This document shows, piece after piece, positions 52,075-58,372 of a stretch of DNA of 58,372 nt. This DNA is from Fimbriimonadia bacterium (lineage in GTDB: Bacteria > Armatimonadota > Fimbriimonadia > Fimbriimonadales > GBS-DC). A program made the position numbers and the translations under genes. The stretch spans positions 1 through 58,372 of the forward strand of contig JAHCHP010000020.1 of NCBI GenBank assembly GCA_026129765.1, read 5' to 3'. Within the stretch, counting starts at the first letter, position 1. Each line of letters opens with the position of its first letter. The notes under the pieces were generated by a model, which saw only the letters and a program-made list of their open reading frames with translations, did not search any database and was not told where the DNA came from.

Positions 52075-54405
52075 ATGCGATGGTTCTATCTGTTATCGGT
52101 CTGTTTCCTCGTCGTTCTTACGATTCCAGTGAAAGCGCAGCCGCGCTCCGTCGAATCTATCCCTCGTTCCCACACACGCGTCACGCTCTTTTGGTTGCCG
52201 CCTGCGGATGGAACAGCGCAAAGTTATCGTCTGATATTGAATGGTCAGCGCGTGGCGGAATTGCCTGCGGGTAAATCATACGACTTTGGAAACTTACAGC
52301 CGGGTGAGGCTTATCGATTTGGCGTACAAGTGGTTTACACGGATGGGCGCGAAAGTCCGCTGATTGAGCGATCCGACCGTCCCTTCCGCCGAATGGAACC
52401 AGAGAAGACCTATCCCATCGTAGTGGTAGGCGGCACTTCGGCAGGCGTCGGCGCATCCATTACCGCTGCCCGGATGGGGCATAAAGTTGCTTTCTTTGAG
52501 GAGACAAATCGCCTGGGCGGGATGATTTCAAACGGCGTCGCGGTGACCGATGTGCGTCGTCCTGAACGCATCAATGGTCTGTTTGAAGAGTACCGCCAGC
52601 GCGTCGTCGAGTTCTACCAGACCGAGCAAGGCGCGAACACAAGCCGCGCGGAATACTGGAACGGTCTTCGATATGAGCCTTGGGTCGCGAATATGCTGAT
52701 CAAACGCATGGTGTACGAAGAGCCGAATATCGACCTCTTCTTCGGAACCCGCCCGGTCAGAACGCTGAGAAAAGGCAACCGGGTCATCGGCGTAGAAATG
52801 GAGTCAGTCCTGGATGGCAGCCGTTCTAAGGTTTATGGCGAGATCGTCATCGACGCAACGGTGGAAGCCGACGTGGCGGCATGGGGCGGCGCAAAATGGC
52901 GGATGGGACGCGAACCGCGAACCCCAGAGGAACCCCACGCAGGCGAGATCTATTATGACCGACAAAACGATTTGATCCTGCCCGGCAGCACAGGTCGGGG
53001 CGACAAACGCCTGCAGGCGTACGCGATTTTGCCTGCCGTTGCCGATTACGGCGATGACCGAACCATCCCAGCACCTCCAGGATACAATCCGCAAAACTAT
53101 ATCCTCGCGCCGCCTTGGGAGCAGTCGTGGGCGGTGATGTATGGGCGCATGCCAAACGGTAAATTTGAAATCAACCAGCATCCGCATGGCTCCGACTTGC
53201 AAGAGGTCAACTATGGCTGGATTACCGCTTCATACGCCGAGCGTAAGCGAATTTATGAGAAGTTCAAACATAATGTGCTGGGCTATTTGCATTATATTCA
53301 AACGGTTCAGGGCAAACCGGGCGTGATGCTGGCGGAGGATGAGTACCGCGACAGCGATCACTTACCGCCGATCCTGTACGTCCGGGAAGCGCGGCGCATT
53401 GTCGGCTTAGTGGACTTTAAACAGATGGATGTGATCCGAGCACGCGAACGAATTCGTCCCGACTCGATAGGAATCGGCGACTATCCAATGGACTCGCATG
53501 CGGTTCGCAAAGTCATCATCAAAGAGAATGAAGACCACACCTTTACCCATATGGGAGAAGGGGAGTATTGGCTGTTCCAATACACACCCTGGTATCAGGT
53601 TCCCTATGGCGTGATTGTGCCGCAGGGCGTGGAAAGTTTGCTGGTTCCGGCGGCAGTCTCTGCCACACATTTAGGCTACGGCACATTGCGAATGGAACCG
53701 GTACGCATGGCGACCGGGCAAGCAGCGGGCGTCGCAGCCGCATTGAGCCTGAATTATCGAACGCAACCGGCGCGCCTCTCTATCGCGGACATTCAGAGAC
53801 AACTGGTAAAAATGAATGTCTATCTTTATTTCTTCCCAGATGTGAAACCGGACACAGAGCATTTTCAGGCGATTCAGTTCTTGGGCGCGCGCGGCTATTT
53901 CTTGGATGAACTGTTTGAGCCGCAAAAGCCGTTGACCCGCGCTCAGGCAACTCATTGGCTTTGGAAATATATTCAAGATCGGAATCCCAAAATCGAGGAG
54001 CGGCTCTACGAAGGATTGGGTTTTATCGATGTGCCATTTACTCATCCCGCCGCCGTCCCGGTGAAGAACCTCTACCGCTTAGGCGTGATTGACCAGCCGT
54101 CCAACCGCCGGTTTCTGCCTGATGAACCTGTCAAACGCGCGGACTTTGCGCGCTGGCTGGTGAATGCTCAAGCCTTGATCGATCCCTCTTGGAAACCCTC
54201 TCCGGGTGTCGCAGGCAATTCGCCCTACATCGATGTGCCAGTGGATCATCCCGACTTCGCGTCGATTTTGCGCCTCCATTCGCATGGGATCCGTTCGTTT
54301 GTGTGGGACGGCTGGGAGTCGGCAACTCCCGAAGGGTTCCGATTCCAACCTGACGCGCCCATCTCTCGCGCCGACGCAGCGGTCTCGTTATTTATAGGTT
54401 ATTGA
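52075..54405 (+). CDS. Exported FAD-dependent oxidoreductase with SLH repeats
   Basis: 776 residues. The parts are a signal peptide (1-22, ending near VKAQ); a fibronectin-III-like domain (about 25-110); an FAD-dependent oxidoreductase of the FAD_oxidored type from about 115 (IVVVGGTSAGVGASITAARMG, then FFEETNRLGGMISNG) to about 590 (RMATGQAAGVAAALS); and three S-layer-homology repeats to the end (FIDVPFTHPAAVPVKNLYRLG; YIDVPVDHPDF; FRPD-like FLPDEPVKRADFARWL and FQPDAPISRADAAVSL). SLH repeats attach proteins to cell-wall polymers, so a flavoenzyme is displayed on the surface. Substrate is unknown. Its stop codon abuts the next gene's stop (TGATCA). Confidence 0.85.
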   Translation: MRWFYLLSVCFLVVLTIPVKAQPRSVESIPRSHTRVTLFWLPPADGTAQSYRLILNGQRVAELPAGKSYDFGNLQPGEAYRFGVQVVYTDGRESPLIERSDRPFRRMEPEKTYPIVVVGGTSAGVGASITAARMGHKVAFFEETNRLGGMISNGVAVTDVRRPERINGLFEEYRQRVVEFYQTEQGANTSRAEYWNGLRYEPWVANMLIKRMVYEEPNIDLFFGTRPVRTLRKGNRVIGVEMESVLDGSRSKVYGEIVIDATVEADVAAWGGAKWRMGREPRTPEEPHAGEIYYDRQNDLILPGSTGRGDKRLQAYAILPAVADYGDDRTIPAPPGYNPQNYILAPPWEQSWAVMYGRMPNGKFEINQHPHGSDLQEVNYGWITASYAERKRIYEKFKHNVLGYLHYIQTVQGKPGVMLAEDEYRDSDHLPPILYVREARRIVGLVDFKQMDVIRARERIRPDSIGIGDYPMDSHAVRKVIIKENEDHTFTHMGEGEYWLFQYTPWYQVPYGVIVPQGVESLLVPAAVSATHLGYGTLRMEPVRMATGQAAGVAAALSLNYRTQPARLSIADIQRQLVKMNVYLYFFPDVKPDTEHFQAIQFLGARGYFLDELFEPQKPLTRAQATHWLWKYIQDRNPKIEERLYEGLGFIDVPFTHPAAVPVKNLYRLGVIDQPSNRRFLPDEPVKRADFARWLVNAQALIDPSWKPSPGVAGNSPYIDVPVDHPDFASILRLHSHGIRSFVWDGWESATPEGFRFQPDAPISRADAAVSLFIGY

Positions 54406-56259
54406 TCACGACCGCTTGACGAAAACCCACCATTCCAATGCCAACAGCGCAAGCGCAATCAGCACTATCGGACGCCAGATTTCGCGCAAGGAAACGGTAT
54501 CGCTCTTTGCTGCGACGGTTTTCCCCCCCACGTTGAGTGAGGCGCGGGGAGCGATATTGGATTCATCTTGATTCAGCAGATTCACGGCGAAGGGAATACG
54601 CAGGCTGCCCCCGCTGAGTTCATAGAGACCGGTCTGGTTTGCGCCCCGTACCAGCAGCGTGCCGTCCAACGCCTCCAATTCCCTCGCGCTGCCACTGGGC
54701 GGCTTGAGTGTGAAACGGTTCTCCATGCCCGGCACAGAGAGTGAGACCGGCGCGCCCGCTTTCATCGTGAATCCGCGCTCCTCAGGACGGTCTCCGCCCA
54801 TCCAACGCAGGGTGTTCGCGACAAAAATAGGAAAGCCGGGCTGGAGCGGGAAATCCGATTCCATCAAATCAAAGTTGATCTGCAGCCATTTTATGCCCTT
54901 GTTCTCGCCCGCCACCATCAGCGGCGCGTCCTTCGATTCCACAATCGTCTTGGACCAGACGGCTAACTCCGTTTTCAGAGCGTTATTGATCAACACGCTG
55001 CTGAGCGAAACATAGCGCAGGGCAGGGTGTTCGCGCTCCCACACTGTGACGGACGGCGTTTTTAGAGGTGGTTGTCCGGCAAGCGCGGGCGCGGGACCCT
55101 CAGGGCTGCTTGTGTTGATCAGAACAAGATGGCGCGCTTTTACCGGCTGAGGCGCGATGCCATCAAAAATCACTATATCATAATCGCTGGGCTTGTTATC
55201 GTTGGGCTTGCGCTTTTCGGTCTCAGGCGTATCGGCGGCTTTATCCAACCGGACATTCGGTTCCAATGCCAGCGCTCGCTCCAAGAAAAAGTTGCCTTTC
55301 CCAATCAACAACACATGCAAAGCGCGCGCGCCGCCTCCCAGCAAAATCGCTTCATTATCCGCTTTCAACAAGTCGTTGACTTCCAACTTCACCTCGATCT
55401 GCTGCGCTTCATCCGAAACATAAAGCGTTTCGCCTTTGAACTCGCCGGGTTGGAATTCCAACTCACGCGCATCCACCAATCCGTTTTCCACATAGAAAGA
55501 AAGCGTGCCTTTAATCGGCTTTTCGCCCGCATGTTTCAGCGCGACAAAGAGCTGCTTGCCCCGGCTGGTCTCTTCCATTTCTAAGGCGGTAATCGCCACA
55601 TTTTCGCGCGCGCTGCCAATCGGTTCATAGATGAATTCTGCTTTACCAGGCGAAAAATCTGCTACCTCTGGGAACGCGCCATCCGACAGCAGCACAATGC
55701 GCGCGCCATCGCGGTTTGTGGTCAAAGCAGTCGCCAACCGCAGCGCTTCACCCACATTGTTGGGCGCGTCGGTTCGCTGCATGCGCCGTACCGCTTCCTG
55801 CAGCCGTTTTTTGTCCGAGGTAAGCGGCGCGATGACCCTTGTTTCCGCGCCCGCTTCGATAATCGCCATTTGATCCTGAGGCGCGAGGGTACTGGCAAGG
55901 GAATTTAAGCGAGCCTTGGCAGCATCGAATCGGGAAGGGGAGACATCGGTCGCGCCCATACTGGCAGAGGCGTCCACCACAAATACCGTCGCGCTGCCAA
56001 GCACGCCCTGAGAACGCATCAACGGACGCGCCAGCGCAAACAGAATCAGGAACGCCAGCAGCAACTGAAGAAACATCAGCAAGTTGGGACGCAGTTTTTG
56101 AAAGAGCGCGTTGGCGCGCACATCGGTTGTGACAGGCGGCCAGAGAAAGGTCGCCGGCACACGAACGTCGCGCCGCCGAATCTTGAGCAGATAGAGCGCG
56201 ATGATGAACGCCGCGACCGGCAGAAACCATAGCAGAACCGACGCCGATTGAAAACTCAT
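54406..56259 (-). CDS. BatA/VWA-domain membrane protein (aerotolerance regulator type)
   Basis: 617 residues. The N-terminal BatA-type membrane module has helices at about 5-25 and 58-78 with LKIRRRDVRVPATFLW between. The VWA domain starts at FVVDASASMG, with Asp96-Ser98-Ser100 as the metal-dependent adhesion site. A periplasmic-type region of about 330 residues and a C-terminal helix (LIALALLALEWWVF) before KRS follow. Bat proteins work with MoxR ATPases, none of which is seen here. The ATG at 56259 is used; a TTG at 56268 is alternative, with TATACT just upstream of it. Confidence 0.85.
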   Translation of the reverse strand: MSFQSASVLLWFLPVAAFIIALYLLKIRRRDVRVPATFLWPPVTTDVRANALFQKLRPNLLMFLQLLLAFLILFALARPLMRSQGVLGSATVFVVDASASMGATDVSPSRFDAAKARLNSLASTLAPQDQMAIIEAGAETRVIAPLTSDKKRLQEAVRRMQRTDAPNNVGEALRLATALTTNRDGARIVLLSDGAFPEVADFSPGKAEFIYEPIGSARENVAITALEMEETSRGKQLFVALKHAGEKPIKGTLSFYVENGLVDARELEFQPGEFKGETLYVSDEAQQIEVKLEVNDLLKADNEAILLGGGARALHVLLIGKGNFFLERALALEPNVRLDKAADTPETEKRKPNDNKPSDYDIVIFDGIAPQPVKARHLVLINTSSPEGPAPALAGQPPLKTPSVTVWEREHPALRYVSLSSVLINNALKTELAVWSKTIVESKDAPLMVAGENKGIKWLQINFDLMESDFPLQPGFPIFVANTLRWMGGDRPEERGFTMKAGAPVSLSVPGMENRFTLKPPSGSARELEALDGTLLVRGANQTGLYELSGGSLRIPFAVNLLNQDESNIAPRASLNVGGKTVAAKSDTVSLREIWRPIVLIALALLALEWWVFVKRS

Positions 56260-56450
56260 GGCTAACAACTGAAGTATACCTGTTTGAAGCCTCTTATGAG
56301 CAAAAAAAATTAGCGACTTCCTTCATTGGCTGCGCACAAAGTGACAGTGCCAATCGTGTCATGCTAAGCGTAGCCGTGGCAACTGCTGCTCAGTATGTTT
56401 ACTATAGAGGCAATTTTAGAGGCTCTGTGAAAAGCCATCTGCTTCCATCC

Positions 56451-56478
56451 CTCATTCCCGCGAATGCGGGAATCCACG
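56451..56478. repeat. Dispersed palindromic repeat, copy near 56.5 kb
   Basis: CTCATTCCCGCGAATGCGGGAATCCACG, the same unit as 17832-17860 with one base changed in the loop side. Confidence 0.75.
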
Positions 56479-56555
56479 AGAACTTTAGACCTATTTAAGA
56501 CTCTCGCGAATAGCAAAAACAAATAGTCGACGAGGGGCGTCATACTTACATAAAT

Positions 56556-56592
56556 CAAGAGGCTCCCCCAAAAATTTTGGGAGAGCCTCTTG
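56556..56592 (-). terminator. Hairpin terminator of the subtilase gene
   Basis: CAAGAGGCT pairs with AGCCTCTTG and the inner CCCAAAA with TTTTGGG, a long stem 21 bases past the subtilase stop. On the minus strand it is followed by ATTTATG, a weak T-run. Confidence 0.65.
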
Positions 56593-56613
56593 AATATGGC
56601 GACTGCAGAAAGA

Positions 56614-58372
56614 TTACGGAACAACCACTTGTTTCCAACCCGAAGTGGCAGAAGTTCCGGCAGTGTTGTAAGCATGCACGCGGTAACGATAGGTCCCCGG
56701 TCCAGGCGGCACATCGGAGAAGAAGGTCGTATTGGCAGGCAGGTCAAACCGCTCGCGATTGACCCAAACGCCATTGATTCGGATTTCTCGGACCATTGTG
56801 AAACCGTCCTCATTGTTGGCGTTGTCCGTCCAAGTGCATTCCACTTGACCGTTCAAATAAACCACACTCAAGTTAGAAGGCGCGTTCGGAGGCGACTGTG
56901 TTACGACCGTCACTTGTACCCAACCCGAGGTTGTGGACGTACCCGCGCTGTTGAATGCATGCACGCGATAACGGTACAGACCATCACCCGGAGGCGTGTC
57001 GGTGAAGCTCGTCGTATTGGCAGGCAAGGTGAACCTTTCGCGATTACTCCAGACGCCGCCAAGATTAACTTCTCGGACCATTGTGAAACCGTCTTCGTTG
57101 TTGGAGTTATCGTTCCAGTTACACTCTACTTGCCCACTGTTGTGTGTAACCGTCAAGTTCGTCGGACCCACAGGCACCACTTGCTGCACCGTGATTGTTC
57201 TCGTAGCGGAGCCAACTAAACCACCACTGTCCGTAACGCTGGCAGTGATCGTATGCGTTCCCACTTGCAGGCTGCTGGTAGAGAAAGAGGCTCCTGAACC
57301 AATATTGCCCTGCAAATTAGAACTCCAGGACAGGTTCGCGCTGAGGTTTCCATCCTGCGTATCCGATGCGCTGCCCGTGAACGTGACCGAAGCGCCAAAA
57401 CTGGTCGTGCTGTTATTGGCAGGGCTTGAGATCGTGACGGTCGGCGCAGTGTTCACCACATTGATCGTAATGTTTGCCGAACCCGGTAAGCCGCCGCTGT
57501 CCGTAACGCTGGCAGTGATCGTATGTGTTCCCACTTGCAGGCTGCTGGTAGAGAAAGAGGCTCCTGAACCAATATTGCCCTGCAAATTAGAACTCCAGGA
57601 AAGGTTCGCGCTGAGGTTTCCATCCTGCGTATCCGATGCGCTGCCCGTGAAGGTCACAGAGGTCGATTGTGTGACTGTTGCGCCATTAGTGGGAGCGGTG
57701 ATAGATACTGTCGGGGGCGTATTGGTTGCCGTTACGGCTGCCTGCGCGTTCACAACCCCTCCTGTGACGGTCACATTATTCATCGAACTGACGGGGCGCA
57801 CCGTGCTGAGAATACGGTTGCGAACCTGTGTATAAGTCCAGCCTGTGTTCTGACCATAGACCAACGCGACAACGCCAGCGACATGTGGGCACGCCATCGA
57901 AGTGCCATCCATATAGGCATAATTGGAGTTGATATAGGTGCTGGCAATCGTGACGCCAGGCGCGCCTAAATCAACAGAGGTCGCTCCATAGTTGGAGAAG
58001 GAGGCGCGGGCAAAATTGTTGTCCACCGCAGCCACCGAGATAATGTTGTCCAGATTATAGGAAGCAGGATAGAATGGAGAGCTGTCAATATTCCGATTGT
58101 TGTTGCCCGCTGCCGCGACAAACACGTGATTTACAGACTTGGAGGCATTGATTGCGTTATACAAACTGGTTGAATAACTGCCGCCGCCCCAGCTATTATT
58201 GGACACTTTGATGCCTTTGTTCGTGCAGTATTGCACTGCTAAGATCGCATTGGAGGTCGTGCCTCCCTGAGGTCCCAAGAAGCGCAGGGCAGCCAGTTTA
58301 CATCGCCAGTTCACGCCTGTGACCCCGATGCCATTGTTACCCACTGCGCCAACCGTACCGGCAGTATGGGTC
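56614..58372 (-). CDS. Subtilisin-like (S8) serine protease with PKD-like and FnIII repeats, N-terminus outside window
   Basis: The frame is open through the window end, so 586 C-terminal residues are seen. The edge reads THTAGTVGAVGNNG, with the catalytic His in the S8 HxxGT motif; the catalytic Ser is in DGTSMACPHVAG, and the oxyanion Asn in AAGNNN. The catalytic Asp lies outside the window. After the protease domain come two nearly identical beta-sandwich repeats of 90 residues (TFTGSASDTQDGNLSANL), then two FnIII-like domains (VECNWNDNSNNEDGFTMVRE and VECTWTDNANNEDGFTMVRE). This is an extracellular protease; the repeats probably bind substrate or surface. Confidence 0.9.
   Translation of the reverse strand, partial: THTAGTVGAVGNNGIGVTGVNWRCKLAALRFLGPQGGTTSNAILAVQYCTNKGIKVSNNSWGGGSYSTSLYNAINASKSVNHVFVAAAGNNNRNIDSSPFYPASYNLDNIISVAAVDNNFARASFSNYGATSVDLGAPGVTIASTYINSNYAYMDGTSMACPHVAGVVALVYGQNTGWTYTQVRNRILSTVRPVSSMNNVTVTGGVVNAQAAVTATNTPPTVSITAPTNGATVTQSTSVTFTGSASDTQDGNLSANLSWSSNLQGNIGSGASFSTSSLQVGTHTITASVTDSGGLPGSANITINVVNTAPTVTISSPANNSTTSFGASVTFTGSASDTQDGNLSANLSWSSNLQGNIGSGASFSTSSLQVGTHTITASVTDSGGLVGSATRTITVQQVVPVGPTNLTVTHNSGQVECNWNDNSNNEDGFTMVREVNLGGVWSNRERFTLPANTTSFTDTPPGDGLYRYRVHAFNSAGTSTTSGWVQVTVVTQSPPNAPSNLSVVYLNGQVECTWTDNANNEDGFTMVREIRINGVWVNRERFDLPANTTFFSDVPPGPGTYRYRVHAYNTAGTSATSGWKQVVVP
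57226..57384. repeat. In-gene tandem repeat, copy A
   Basis: 159 bases nearly identical to 57496-57654 at an offset of 270 bases, within the subtilase gene. Only a few bases differ. Confidence 0.9.
57496..57654. repeat. In-gene tandem repeat, copy B
   Basis: Partner of 57226-57384. The two encode the TQDGNLSANLSWSS part of consecutive PKD-like domains. The linker between the repeats differs more, so the copies are recent or kept alike by gene conversion. Confidence 0.9.

Larger units (their letters stand above)
56260..56613. other. Intergenic region between VWA and subtilase genes
   Basis: 354 bases. It contains the VWA promoter (TATACT on the minus strand at 56273-56278), a copy of the dispersed palindromic repeat at 56451-56478, and a strong hairpin ending the subtilase gene. 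No gene is apparent. Confidence 0.5.

Overview
The window is 58 kb of a bacterial chromosome with moderate to high GC. It carries ordinary housekeeping genes (groES-groEL behind a CIRCE element, nnr, panB, a tRNA-Thr) together with many secreted or surface proteins and carbohydrate-active enzymes. The envelope vocabulary includes a PEP-CTERM tail, SLH repeats on an oxidoreductase, HAF-like repeats, paired dockerin-type calcium repeats ending in Gly-Cys, and GVYG-repeat fibre proteins. Together with the gene style this suggests a Gram-negative-type bacterium of the Armatimonadota (Fimbriimonadia-like) or a neighbouring lineage such as Planctomycetota. This is an inference from protein style; no rRNA is present to confirm it.

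Layout. 1-4.4 kb: end of a PEP-CTERM protein, then (minus) a GH116 glycosidase and nnr. 4.4-6.6 kb: CIRCE, groES, groEL and two terminator hairpins. 6.6-8.1 kb: secreted repeat protein with a dockerin-type tail. 8.1-9.6 kb: NIL-domain protein coupled to a CE7-like esterase, a predicted antisense-strand small RNA, and tRNA-Thr. 9.6-11.8 kb: gamma-glutamyltransferase-like protein and a MarR regulator with a cysteine tail. 11.8-19.4 kb: HAF/dockerin protein, sulfatase, GH5-like glycosidase, PD40 propeller, panB, zinc alcohol dehydrogenase, small WYL-like protein. 19.4-25.7 kb: M36-like metallopeptidase with a long leader, Uma2 protein, LCAT-like acyltransferase/lipase. 25.8-38.2 kb: a minus-strand cluster of four large surface proteins, including a 2107-residue mosaic. 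38.4-43.5 kb (minus): alpha/beta hydrolase, flavin amine oxidase, GH10 xylanase, double-HTH regulator. 43.7-47.4 kb (plus): a paralogous double-HTH regulator overlapping a UvrD-type helicase gene. 47.4-49.6 kb: unknown helical-toroid-like protein and a CBS-DUF1385 membrane protein. 49.9-52 kb: a fifth fibre-type protein and the relic of a sixth. 52-58.4 kb: FAD oxidoreductase with SLH repeats, BatA-like VWA protein, and a subtilase cut by the window end.

How they work together. Sulfatase, CE7 esterase, GH5, GH10 and GH116 suggest use of plant or algal polysaccharides. The surface proteins share exchangeable modules and look like an expanding, recombining family. Two translation-start styles can be read from the DNA. 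groESL, the MarR gene and most exported proteins have clear Shine-Dalgarno sequences. About ten mostly cytoplasmic genes have a -10 box 5-8 bases before the start codon and no Shine-Dalgarno, implying leaderless mRNAs. The best candidates for something new are the predicted ~100-nt small RNA at 9276-9376 and the fibre protein family with its pseudogene.
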